Assembly (NCBI GenBank): GCA_903870065.1
Contig: CAIQBN010000567.1
Span: forward strand, 1 to 55,772
Source: an uncultured beta proteobacterium
Lineage (GTDB): Bacteria; Pseudomonadota; Gammaproteobacteria; Burkholderiales; Burkholderiaceae_C
Direction of reading: 5' to 3'
DNA length: 55,772 nt
Within the stretch, counting starts at the first letter, position 1, and every line of letters starts with the position of its first letter. Below are positions 8,967-18,124 of this stretch, one piece after another. The notes beneath the pieces are model-generated. The model did no database searches. It had not been told where the DNA came from and saw only the letters and a list, made by a program, of their open reading frames with translations. Position numbers and translations under genes: made by a program.

Positions 8967-10880
8967 TTAGTGAATTTTGGCGGCCTCAGCCTCCATCTGT
9001 GTCACCAACTCATCCATTTGGTCCACTACGGCCTGCACCGTTTCACGCTGGGTTAGATCCACACCCGCCTTTTTCAGCTGCTTCATGGGCTCGTCATTGG
9101 CGCCACTTCGCAACAGCGTCAAGTAGCGGCCGGTTGCAGCAGCCCGTGCGTCGGGCGCACCGGTGGTCATGTCCTTGAAAAGTTTCGCCGAGGAGGCAAA
9201 GCAGGTTGCGTACTGGTAGACGTAGTAGGGCGAGTTGTAAAAGTGCGGAATGCGCGACCACGTGAATTTGTAGGCATCATCCACGGTGACCGCATCACCG
9301 TAGTATTCCTTGAGCAGTTTGAGATAGATGGAGTTAAGCGCGGCTGCGGTGACAGGCTGCCCCTGTTCGACCAGTTTATGCGCTTGCAGTTCGTAGTCGG
9401 CGAACAGAACCTGTGTATAGAAAGTGCCAACGATGGAGTCGACAGCATGCTGCAGCAAGAGGAAGCGTTCCCGTGGGTCGGTACGGGTTTCAAGCATTTT
9501 GTTCAGCAGGAAACGCTCATTGGTGGTTGATGCGACTTCGGCCACAAAAATGGTGGGTGCCGATGTGACAAATGGCTGGTTCTCAAAGGACAGTACGCTG
9601 TGCATGGCGTGCCCCCCTTCATGTGCCAGGGTAAACAGGGCGCCCAACGTGTCGTTATGGTTGAGAAGGACATACGGTCCCACTCCGTAAACGCCGGCGT
9701 TGTAAGCACCACTGCGCTTGCCATCGTTTTCATACACATCGAGTCGACCACTGTTCAAGAACGCTTTGTACTTTGAGGCGTAGTCGCCACCCAGTGGTTC
9801 AATCGAGGACAGTACCAGTTCCTTCGACTCGTCATAGGGGTAGGTCTGCGCGGTTTTGAATAAGGGAATTGAGCCGTCGTACAGGTGGTACGACTCCAGA
9901 CCAAGCAGGCGTTTGCGCAGCTTCATGTAGCGTTGCAGCGGCGCGGTGCCGCCACGGACCGTGCTGACCAGGGTTTGCAGGACCGCTGTAGGTACTGCAT
10001 TGGCGTCGAGAGCCGCCTCCATTGTGCTGGGAAAATTGCGTGCCTGGGCAGTAAACCAATCCTTTTGGAGCACACCGTTATAAATCGCAGCGTAGGTGTT
10101 GGCGGTCGCTGAAAACGCGCCAATGTAGGCTTCGAATGCCTTGGCGCGGTCGGCCTGGCTGTAGTTGGTTTGTAATACGGTCTGGTACGCTCCGTGGCCG
10201 AGTATGATTTCCTTGCCATCGGACAAGGTAAGCTTGGGGAACTTGATGTCCGAGGTGCTCAACTCTTGAAACGTGGCTGTGGGCGACTGGTTAAGGCGGG
10301 TTGCATATGAGAGCAGCTTCTCACCTTTGGCGTCCAACACATGGGCTTGTTGTCGGTATTGCTCCAGGATGCCAAACCGGTAGGGTGCCAGTGCCGGTGT
10401 CTGCGCGATCCACTTTTCCATTTTGACCTTGGGAATTTGCAGCAACTCGGGATTGAACCAGGAGGTGCTGGTTCCGAACTTGGCAAATATGGCGCCAACC
10501 CGCTGAAACTTTCCGGCAACTTCCTGGTTTCGGGTGTCGACATCGCGCTGCAACTGCGGGTAGCGGTAAACCCGGTATTGCAAGATGCCGATCTCGTCAA
10601 ATGCCTTGTACGCCTTGAGCACGGCGGCCGGGCCGCTGGCCAGGCTTCCCTTGAGTCGTGCAAAGGCATCCATCTTTGCTTCCATGTCTTTCATTCCAGC
10701 ATCCCATGCTTCCCAATTGGGGTAAATGGGCGAGAAGTCCCAGCGGTATTGGGCTGAAATTTCTGAGCGTACACGGGTCTCGGGCTTGGTTGCAGCCCAA
10801 ATGCTGCTGGTCGTTAGCAGGCATGCAACGCCCAACAGGGCGGCCAGAACCGTTTTCCGGGGTTTTAGCTTGAACGCCAT
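8967..10880 (-). CDS. pepF: Oligoendopeptidase F-type M3 metallopeptidase with N-terminal signal sequence
   Basis: HEGGHAMHS zinc motif and M3B-type overall sequence; N-terminus TVLAALLGVACLLTTSSIWAA. Confidence 0.87.
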   Translation of the reverse strand: MAFKLKPRKTVLAALLGVACLLTTSSIWAATKPETRVRSEISAQYRWDFSPIYPNWEAWDAGMKDMEAKMDAFARLKGSLASGPAAVLKAYKAFDEIGILQYRVYRYPQLQRDVDTRNQEVAGKFQRVGAIFAKFGTSTSWFNPELLQIPKVKMEKWIAQTPALAPYRFGILEQYRQQAHVLDAKGEKLLSYATRLNQSPTATFQELSTSDIKFPKLTLSDGKEIILGHGAYQTVLQTNYSQADRAKAFEAYIGAFSATANTYAAIYNGVLQKDWFTAQARNFPSTMEAALDANAVPTAVLQTLVSTVRGGTAPLQRYMKLRKRLLGLESYHLYDGSIPLFKTAQTYPYDESKELVLSSIEPLGGDYASKYKAFLNSGRLDVYENDGKRSGAYNAGVYGVGPYVLLNHNDTLGALFTLAHEGGHAMHSVLSFENQPFVTSAPTIFVAEVASTTNERFLLNKMLETRTDPRERFLLLQHAVDSIVGTFYTQVLFADYELQAHKLVEQGQPVTAAALNSIYLKLLKEYYGDAVTVDDAYKFTWSRIPHFYNSPYYVYQYATCFASSAKLFKDMTTGAPDARAAATGRYLTLLRSGANDEPMKQLKKAGVDLTQRETVQAVVDQMDELVTQMEAEAAKIH

Positions 10881-11009
10881 GGGATTCCTTTTTGTTGTGT
10901 GCGATTGGAAAAATGGGCAGTGTAATCGGCCTATGGGAATTCAACCAAAAGAACCTCCAGCAGGGCCTGAGGCCTGCAAACTCAACGCTGAACATGCTCC
11001 AGCCGGATA

Positions 11010-11960
11010 ATGGCGCGCATGGCGACGCCGAATTCCTCTGACCCCACCCTGCCCAGCCATTGCCCCAACTGCCAGGCTAAGGTATATGGTCCTTACTGCT
11101 CGCAATGCGGCCAGGAGACGGTGATTGCACGCCTGAGGTTTCGTGATTTTTCACACGAGTATTTCCAGAATTTTGTCAGCCTTGAAGGACGTCTTTGGCG
11201 GTCATTGTGGTTGCTGTTGGTGCGCCCGGGCCAATTGACGCTCGAATTCATCGCTGGGCGGCGCAGACGCTACGTTCGCCCGATTCCGCTTTACTTGACT
11301 CTGAGTTTCCTGGTTTTTTTGTTACTCAATTTTTCATCTTCAGATTCACTGATGCAGCTAGACGGTCCTGAAGCGGCTCCAACTGGCGTTGAAGCCGTCG
11401 TTTTGCACGCCAAGCCACCACGCGAAATATCCCAACCACACATTGCTGCGCGTCCGACCATTGGGGATCAATCAGAGTTGCAGGGTTTGGTGACTTTGCT
11501 GGATCAATTGCCTGGTTGGCTCAAGCCGGTTGGCCAGCGTTATTACATCTCGGTGCAACGGCTCCACGATGATCCGCAGCGAGGCGTTGAGCGACTGGTT
11601 AGCGTGGTGATGGCCAAACTGCCCTATGCGATTTTCGTGCTCGTTCCCGTGTTTGCCGTGATTACCCGGCTCCTGTACTGGCGGCGTGACAGGGCTTACA
11701 GCGAGCACTTCTTATTTGCGTTGCATTTGCATGCATTTGTATTTTTGACCCTGATCGCTGCCTTTTGGCTTGGTGCAGACCTTGCAGCCCCTTTACTATT
11801 TTTGTGCTGGTTGGTCTACCTTGCGCTGGCACTGCGCCGTGTGTTCGGCGGTCGCTGGTGGCCACAGGTCCTGCGCGCACTCGGCTTGATCATGGGGCAC
11901 AGCGTTTTGCTGGGAGCCATCAGTGCGCTGACCATTATTGCCTCGTTGCCAGCTGTGTGA
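11010..11960 (+). CDS. DUF3667-type membrane protein with zinc-ribbon-like N-terminus
   Basis: CPNCQAKVYGPYCSQCGQE followed by FRDFSHEYFQNFVSLEGRLWRSLWLLLVRPGQLTLEFIAGRRRRYVRPIPLYLTLS. Confidence 0.8.
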   Translation: MARMATPNSSDPTLPSHCPNCQAKVYGPYCSQCGQETVIARLRFRDFSHEYFQNFVSLEGRLWRSLWLLLVRPGQLTLEFIAGRRRRYVRPIPLYLTLSFLVFLLLNFSSSDSLMQLDGPEAAPTGVEAVVLHAKPPREISQPHIAARPTIGDQSELQGLVTLLDQLPGWLKPVGQRYYISVQRLHDDPQRGVERLVSVVMAKLPYAIFVLVPVFAVITRLLYWRRDRAYSEHFLFALHLHAFVFLTLIAAFWLGADLAAPLLFLCWLVYLALALRRVFGGRWWPQVLRALGLIMGHSVLLGAISALTIIASLPAV

Positions 11961-11996
11961 TTGCCCCGTCGTGGGCGCGGGCTACGGGCAGTCGAT

Positions 11997-12488
11997 TCAA
12001 GCGGCTGTGCGCACCAGTCGCACCATGTAGCTTGCCTTGCGTGTATTGCCGAAAACTTTTCCGTTGCGAAAATCCACCAGCCAGGCATTGAGGTTGTCGC
12101 TGGTTTCAGGGCGCAACGCCCAGAAAACGCCCGCCGGCGTTGCCGGAAAAGTGGCGCTATCGATTTTTGATTTCTTTTGAGCCTTGTCGACCAGGCTGGT
12201 CAATTCATCCTTGTTTGGAGTACGCCAGCCGGGGTTGGACGCGTCCTGTGTTTTTTTGGCCTGGACCAGGGTCATTTTCGTGGCTTTGCCGGTGCAGGTT
12301 TTACCGTCCCACTTCATGCCCACCACACAGCGCTGCCAGATCAGTTTCATTTGTGTGTCAGCGACTTCCTGACCGTCTGCCGAAACAGTAAAGCGGCTTT
12401 GGGCATGCGCCGAAAATGCGGCGGCCAGGAGCATTGCGGACAAAGCAGCAGGGAACACGACGGGTAACGTGGAGGGGCGAAACTGCAT
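11997..12488 (-). CDS. DUF1566-type exported protein
   Basis: Signal peptide from Met at 12488 (MQFRPSTLPVVFPAALSAMLLAAAFSAHAQ); DxxMKLIWQRC and GWRTPNKDELTSLVD. Confidence 0.75.
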   Translation of the reverse strand: MQFRPSTLPVVFPAALSAMLLAAAFSAHAQSRFTVSADGQEVADTQMKLIWQRCVVGMKWDGKTCTGKATKMTLVQAKKTQDASNPGWRTPNKDELTSLVDKAQKKSKIDSATFPATPAGVFWALRPETSDNLNAWLVDFRNGKVFGNTRKASYMVRLVRTAA

Positions 12489-12607
12489 GGGAATACTCCA
12501 ATTGGAAGAAAAGGTGAAATGGCGCAAACGACGCGACACCTGTGCGATGGATCTTACCAGCGGGAAGGTCTGGTGCGGCTTGATGAAAACCCGCGACGCG
12601 AGGACTC

Positions 12608-13927
12608 TCATTTGGAGGCCTGGATCTTGCGGTACAGCGAGCGCACACTGATACCGAGGCGGGCCGCAAGTTCTGCGCGGGTCCCTTGGTGGCTCAATGC
12701 AAGCTCTCGCCAAGTTTCCTGTGGGTCGTGATGCAGCGCAGGCGTAGTGAATGGCGCGGCATTAGCAGGTGCAAACTGGCGACGCCCGGACTGCTCCAGT
12801 GCTTGCTCAATATGCCGCTGCTGAACTGTGTCACCATCGCATAAGAGTGAGGCACGCTCCAGCAGGTTGCGCAGTTCGCGCACATTGCCCGGAAAGACTT
12901 GGGCTTGCAGTAATGCCAGTCCTTGATCGCTGATCGACAGCGTGCGACCCGTTGTAACCCGCCGCAGCAATGCATCTGCCAAGAGTGTGATGTCTTCGCG
13001 GCGCTCGCGCAAAGCGGGCAGATGAATAGGAAACGTGCTGACCCGGTAGTACAGGTCTTCTCGGAAGCGTCCTTCGGACACCATGCGGTCAAGGTCCCGG
13101 TGCGTGGCTGCCACAACCCGAATATCGGCGTGACGCAACTCGGTGCTGCCCACCCGGCGATAAGTGCCGCTCTCCAGCAGACGCAGCAGCTTGACCTGCA
13201 TACTCAAGGGGATGTCGCCAAGCTCATCAATAAACAAAGTGCCGCCGCTGGCGGCCTCAACCAAGCCCCCTTTGGTTGCCGTGGCGCCGGTAAATGCGCC
13301 ACGTTCATGGCCAAACAGTTCGGACTCAAATAGATTCTCGGCTAGGCTGGAGCAGTCAACCGCCACCAGGGGGCGGTGTGCGCGTGGACTAGCTGCATGC
13401 ACAGCCCGTGCGACGAGTTCCTTGCCGGTACCCGACTCGCCCAACAGCAGCACCGTGGCCTGCGCAGGAGCAACCCGCGCAACCAGCGCCAGCATGCGTT
13501 GGAATGTGGGTGCGCGCCCGATGAGGCTTTGTGCTTGTGCTTGTCCGTGTGCCACGTGCAGCGGGTCCATTTTTTCGATGAAAAAAGCCTGTTTTCCGCT
13601 GGCATCGCGTACCGGTGATAATTCAATTTGAACGTATTCCTCACCGTTTGGCGTGTGGTGCAGGTGCAGTACGCGCTCGCGCTGACCAGACTCGCGCGAC
13701 TGAACTAACGGACACGATTCTCCAGCTTGATCACACGGGACGCTGAAATGGTGGGAAACCTCATAACAGGCGCGCCCGACCACACTGCGATCGGGGCTGA
13801 ATTGGCGACGGTACGCCGCGTTGGCCGCCAGGATGCGGTATTGGGCGTCAAAAAGGATGTGTGGCTCTGCCATACCTTCCAGATAGGACACCAGTTCCGG
13901 TAGAGGCTTTGCAGTGGGTTCTGTCAT
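12608..13927 (-). CDS. Sigma-54-dependent transcriptional activator (PAS, AAA+, Fis-type HTH)
   Basis: PAS region; Walker [15 protein letters not shown] loop in [16 protein letters not shown]-terminal [23 protein letters not shown]. Confidence 0.92.
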   Translation of the reverse strand: MTEPTAKPLPELVSYLEGMAEPHILFDAQYRILAANAAYRRQFSPDRSVVGRACYEVSHHFSVPCDQAGESCPLVQSRESGQRERVLHLHHTPNGEEYVQIELSPVRDASGKQAFFIEKMDPLHVAHGQAQAQSLIGRAPTFQRMLALVARVAPAQATVLLLGESGTGKELVARAVHAASPRAHRPLVAVDCSSLAENLFESELFGHERGAFTGATATKGGLVEAASGGTLFIDELGDIPLSMQVKLLRLLESGTYRRVGSTELRHADIRVVAATHRDLDRMVSEGRFREDLYYRVSTFPIHLPALRERREDITLLADALLRRVTTGRTLSISDQGLALLQAQVFPGNVRELRNLLERASLLCDGDTVQQRHIEQALEQSGRRQFAPANAAPFTTPALHHDPQETWRELALSHQGTRAELAARLGISVRSLYRKIQASK

Positions 13928-13960
13928 AGCGCAGGCAGTGTAGTGTCAATTTTGCGAAAC

Positions 13961-14018
13961 TGCCAAATTACTGCCAACTGAATGCCAAGTTAGTGCTAAT
14001 TAACTGCCAAGTTTGGCA
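13961..14018. promoter_or_regulatory. Candidate upstream activator sequence: five 11-bp iterons plus an inverted TTGGCA
   Basis: TGCCAA at 13961, 13972, 13983, 14005 and TGCTAA at 13994, each 11 bp apart; TGCCAAGTTTGGCA palindrome at 14005-14018. Confidence 0.65.
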
Positions 14019-14100
14019 GTCGATGCGCGGAAAAGTGGTTCACCCTCGTTTTCGAAACGTAACTTGTTGAAGTGAAAGGCTATTTTCTAGTGCTGATGGG

Positions 14101-14116
14101 TGGCACGTTTCTTGTA
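14101..14116 (+). promoter_or_regulatory. Candidate sigma-54 (-24/-12) promoter
   Basis: TGGCACGTTTCTTGTA versus consensus TGGCACGNNNNTTGCW: one mismatch, at the -12 C; correct spacing; follows the iterons and precedes the MBL gene. Confidence 0.6.
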
Positions 14117-14212
14117 ACCGCTACATGTCATGAATTGCCGCCAAGCGCTTGTTGACCCATTACGATTTGCAAAAACTTGCCTGGGGCGGGAGTTTCAAAG
14201 CACGGACCTTTA

Positions 14213-14833
14213 ATGTATTTCCGCATTCTTCACAATGAGTTCACTGGCGAGCTGAGCTACTTGTTGGCCGACGCCGATGCGCGCGAGGCGGTTTTGGTGG
14301 ACCCCCATGCCTGTGACTTGCCGCTGTTGCAATCGTTGCTGGCTGAGCGTGAACTGCGCTTGCGCTGGGTGCTTCGAACACACGAACACGATCATCTGGC
14401 ACCAGATGAACCCGCAGCGCTGGCGCAACTTGGAGCTCCGGTCGTGCAGGGACATCGGGCGGCGACTGTGCGCTCCGTCGCACACGGCGATATGCTTGCA
14501 TTTGGTAGTGAGGTAATGACCGTCCTTGCCACACCGGGGCACACCACTGCCTGCCTGAGTTTCGCTTGGCGGGACCGCCTTTTTTGCGGCGGCTTGCTGG
14601 CTGTGGACAGTTGTTCATACCAGCCCAAACCAGCCGCGCCGCGGGCGCTGTGGGACAGCGTGCATCAGCAGGTATTTACCTTGCCTGATGAGACACTGGT
14701 GTTTGTCGGACAGGGGCGCCGCGCAAGGGCGGTCAGCACCGTGCTGGAGGAGCGACGCTGGCATCCGTTTTTTGCCGGCTTGTCACGGGACGTATTTCTT
14801 GCCCGCGTGACGATGCTGCCGCAGACCGTCTGA
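14213..14833 (+). CDS. MBL-fold protein related to ETHE1/glyoxalase II-like hydrolases, with altered metal ligands
   Basis: RTHEHDHL, TPGHTTACLSF and STVLEERRWHP resemble the ETHE1-like family; usual GD and AHDY motifs replaced. Alternative start 14177. Confidence 0.78.
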   Translation: MYFRILHNEFTGELSYLLADADAREAVLVDPHACDLPLLQSLLAERELRLRWVLRTHEHDHLAPDEPAALAQLGAPVVQGHRAATVRSVAHGDMLAFGSEVMTVLATPGHTTACLSFAWRDRLFCGGLLAVDSCSYQPKPAAPRALWDSVHQQVFTLPDETLVFVGQGRRARAVSTVLEERRWHPFFAGLSRDVFLARVTMLPQTV

Positions 14834-14862
14834 GTCGAAGATCAAGAAGGAAAGTAACTGAA

Positions 14863-15285
14863 ATGACAGAGTTATCTGCGGTGCAAGCCACCTCTCCTGC
14901 ACCCTATGAGCGGCTCGGTGGCGCCGATGGCGTGCGCCAGTTGGTGCAACGTTTTTATTCACTGATGGATGAGTTGCCAGAGGCACACCGGGTGCGTAGC
15001 CTGCATCCGCAAGACCTCCAGGGCAGCGCCGAGCGGCTTTATGAGTATTTGTCGGGTTGGTTTGGCGGGCCGGATCTGTACGTGCGGAAATATGGTCATC
15101 CGCGGCTTCGTATGCGTCATAGCCCTTACGCAGTGGGTGCGGCGCAACGTGATGAATGGATGTTGTGCATGAGCATGGCGCTGGCAGAGCAGGTGTTGGA
15201 CGAGGCGCTTCGAGCGCACCTGATCCGCACATTTGGCCAAATCGCAGACCACTTGGTCAACACAGAGACGGGCGCTGCGATATGA
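14863..15285 (+). CDS. Group II truncated haemoglobin
   Basis: PYERLGGADGVRQLVQRFY...YGHPRLRMRHSPYAVGAAQRDEWMLCMSMAL. Confidence 0.9.
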   Translation: MTELSAVQATSPAPYERLGGADGVRQLVQRFYSLMDELPEAHRVRSLHPQDLQGSAERLYEYLSGWFGGPDLYVRKYGHPRLRMRHSPYAVGAAQRDEWMLCMSMALAEQVLDEALRAHLIRTFGQIADHLVNTETGAAI

Positions 15286-15352
15286 GACCGTTTCACAACT
15301 CGCTTTTGACAGAAATTGTTAGCAGAATCGATGGACAGCGAAGGAACACTCC

Positions 15353-16819
15353 GTGAACAACAAGACCGAAAAAGGCCGGCTAATTATTCCAATTGCCGTG
15401 TCAGATGACAAAGGGCCAATAGAGCCGCCACCGGGTGCAGACGCCGAACTGGTTTCCCTTTATGAGGCGCACAAGAAAATCTATCCGCGAAGCGTCTCCG
15501 GGTTTTTTTCCAATTGGCGCTGGGCGATGGTGTTTTTGACACAACTGATCTTTTATGGCCTGCCGTGGCTGGAGTGGGGACAACGTCAGGCGGTGTTGTT
15601 TGACTTAGGCGCCCGCCGCTTTTATATCTTTAATTTGGTGCTTTACCCGCAGGACTTCATTTACCTGACCGGTATCTTGGTGATCTCTGCCTATTCGCTC
15701 TTCCTGTTCACGGCTGTCGCCGGGCGCCTATGGTGCGGTTATGCATGCCCACAGACCGTTTACACCGAAATATTCCTATGGATTGAAAAGAAGCTCGAAG
15801 GCGACCGGTCTGCTCGCATGCGCCGTGATGCTGGCCCATGGGGCTCTGAAAAAATTGCCCGCAAAGCCGGCAAACATGGGTTATGGCTGACATTGGCGCT
15901 CATGACAGGCTTTACGTTTGTGGGCTATTTCACCCCTATTCGCGAGTTGGGCGGCGAATTCTTCCGTTGGGAACTCAGCTCCTGGGAGATTTTCTGGACC
16001 TTTTTTTATGGCTTTGCCACCTATGGCAATGCTGGTTTTATGCGAGAGCAAGTGTGCAAATACATGTGCCCCTATGCACGCTTTCAAAGTGCCATGTTTG
16101 ACAAAGACACCCTCATCGTCACCTACGATGCCGAGCGTGGTGAGCCCCGTGGCGCACGGTCCAAAAAGGCCGATCCGGCCAAGTTGAATTTGGGGGCTTG
16201 TGTTGATTGCAGCCTTTGTGTTCAGGTCTGTCCTACAGGAATCGACATCCGCAAGGGCTTGCAGTATGAGTGCATCGGTTGCGGTGCGTGTGCGGATGTA
16301 TGCGATACCGTGATGGACAAGGTCGGTTACCCGCGTGGCTTGGTGAAGTACTCCACTGAAAACGCAATTCACCAGCACTGGACCAAGGCCCAGACCTTGC
16401 GCCATGTCCTGCGCCCACGGGTGCTGGTGTATTTGGCTATTTTGGGAGTGGTGGCAACCGCTATGTCGGTCAGTCTTTCCATGCGAGTGCCGTTCAAGGT
16501 GGATGTAGTGCGGGACCGTGGGGCGCTGGCGCGTGTTGCTGACGGGGGTCAAATCGAAAACGTGTTTCGCCTTCAAATCATGAACGCGACGGAGGCCACG
16601 CAGCAATTCCGTATTGGAGTATCGGGTTTGCCCGGTCTGCAAGTCGTATCGGAAAACGACATCGCTATCGCATCCACTCAAGCGCGCTGGGTTGCTGTCA
16701 GGGTCCAGGGCGCTATGGACGGTGCCGCCCCAGGATCGCATCCGATTTACTTCGAAATCGCTGCGCAAAGTGGCATTGGGAAGGTAACGGAAAAGGCAGC
16801 GTTCATCGTGCCCCGCTAA
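15353..16819 (+). CDS. ccoG: Cytochrome c oxidase accessory protein CcoG (FixG/RdxA family), GTG start
   Basis: TM segments, WCGYACPQTVYTEIFLWIE, dual 4Fe-4S motifs CVDCSLCVQVCPTGIDIRKGLQYECIGCGACADVCD, C-terminal Ig-like domain. Confidence 0.94.
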   Translation: MNNKTEKGRLIIPIAVSDDKGPIEPPPGADAELVSLYEAHKKIYPRSVSGFFSNWRWAMVFLTQLIFYGLPWLEWGQRQAVLFDLGARRFYIFNLVLYPQDFIYLTGILVISAYSLFLFTAVAGRLWCGYACPQTVYTEIFLWIEKKLEGDRSARMRRDAGPWGSEKIARKAGKHGLWLTLALMTGFTFVGYFTPIRELGGEFFRWELSSWEIFWTFFYGFATYGNAGFMREQVCKYMCPYARFQSAMFDKDTLIVTYDAERGEPRGARSKKADPAKLNLGACVDCSLCVQVCPTGIDIRKGLQYECIGCGACADVCDTVMDKVGYPRGLVKYSTENAIHQHWTKAQTLRHVLRPRVLVYLAILGVVATAMSVSLSMRVPFKVDVVRDRGALARVADGGQIENVFRLQIMNATEATQQFRIGVSGLPGLQVVSENDIAIASTQARWVAVRVQGAMDGAAPGSHPIYFEIAAQSGIGKVTEKAAFIVPR

Positions 16820-17047
16820 GTGATTGCTGGGCATCACCACATCCTGGCAACGCGATTTTGGCCGCCCAGTGGATGACGGCAAGAATGCCAGTCAAATGGG
16901 ACTGCCCGCAGTTGCCTGCCAATTGCCCATCGTTAATGGGGTGTGATTGCAACACTACTGCGCATGCCGAGAAGTGAATTGATGCTGATCAAATATTTTC
17001 CCGGTTGGCAGGTGATAATGAAACATCTCCAACCTAAGGAATCGCTC

Positions 17048-17554
17048 ATGGTCACCAAAAAAAATGCCGTAGTTCAAAATGCGGAGGCATTGACCAAGCC
17101 AGCTCGGGCCACCCCAGCAAAGGCTACCACCAAAACGATCGAGGCTGCCAAGCCCGTTGCCGCTAAGCAGGTTGCAGCCAAAACGGCTGCAAAACCCGCT
17201 GCGCCAACCAAGTCGGCCGCAAAAGCACCTGTAGCCAAGAAGTCTGTTGAAAAGCCTTCGGCTCCGGTCAAACCGGTCGCGACAGTCGCTGCCACAGCGG
17301 TCGTAGAAAGCAAGCAGCCAGCGGTTAAGGCGTCAGGCAAAGCGAGCCCGGCCAAGGCGCCTGCCCCCAAGAAGCCAAAGTCGACCAGCCCGAAGGCGGC
17401 TATCAGCGCCGAGCAGCGTCTTCACTACGTTGAAGTAGCCGCTTTTTATATCGCTGAACGGCGCGGCTTTGAGGCTGCCAACCCAATGGACGACTGGAAC
17501 GCAGCCGAAGCCGAAATTGACCGCCTGATTGCCAGCGGACATTTCGCGCAATAA
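17048..17554 (+). CDS. Lys/Ala/Pro-rich histone H1-like protein with C-terminal DUF2934-like domain
   Basis: Low-complexity AKPxAAKxA tract followed by RLHYVEVAAFYIAERRGFEAANPMDDWNAAEAEIDRLI. Confidence 0.7.
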   Translation: MVTKKNAVVQNAEALTKPARATPAKATTKTIEAAKPVAAKQVAAKTAAKPAAPTKSAAKAPVAKKSVEKPSAPVKPVATVAATAVVESKQPAVKASGKASPAKAPAPKKPKSTSPKAAISAEQRLHYVEVAAFYIAERRGFEAANPMDDWNAAEAEIDRLIASGHFAQ

Positions 17555-17583
17555 GGCGCAAAAGGCGCGCGATGCCGTGGCGG

Positions 17584-17790
17584 CTAGGTGAACGCCTCGA
17601 CCGCCTCGATCGCTTCACGCAGTTCGTTGATGTTGAATATCTCCGAGTGTCCGTTGACTTTCGCAACGGCCTTGGATTCGACACCGCGTTCAAGCAAAAA
17701 CTCCATCATTGCCAGAGCAGACCTACCGTCTTGTTCTGGGTAGTGGATCCATTGCCCGTGCCTTTTTACATGCAAATAGAAGCTATGCAT
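17584..17790 (-). CDS. Small conserved-looking hypothetical protein (68 aa)
   Basis: Strong SD AGGAGGCGAT immediately before ATG at 17790; the longer 94-aa ORF start looks less likely. Confidence 0.5.
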   Translation of the reverse strand: MHSFYLHVKRHGQWIHYPEQDGRSALAMMEFLLERGVESKAVAKVNGHSEIFNINELREAIEAVEAFT

Positions 17791-18124
17791 ATCGCCTCCT
17801 GCGTCGGTTAACACCGTATGTGCATCATCGGCCGCTGTTGGGCTCGCCAAGCTTTGAAATAGTGGCAAAAAAACGGGTCATATTTCCGCTACACGCGGTA
17901 GCAGTAGCCACGCCGTTGCAATGTGTTGGCCTTCTGGATGACGTGCTGCGCCATTGCGACTGCGTAAAAAATCAACAGTGGACGACAGGCGCTATGTGCG
18001 TTTTTGGAGTCCCACGTCCTGAGCACGCAGGGCGGGCCTGCCGCGCAGGGGGCGACGCCATCTGGTGTGGAATCGGCTGGCAACGCCGCTGGCGCTATGA
18101 GCGCGCTGAGCAGGTCTATGTCAG

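Noticed and set aside
15881-16882. 333-aa minus ORF opposite ccoG
   Set aside because: Shadow of the conserved ccoG reading frame; no recognisable domain.
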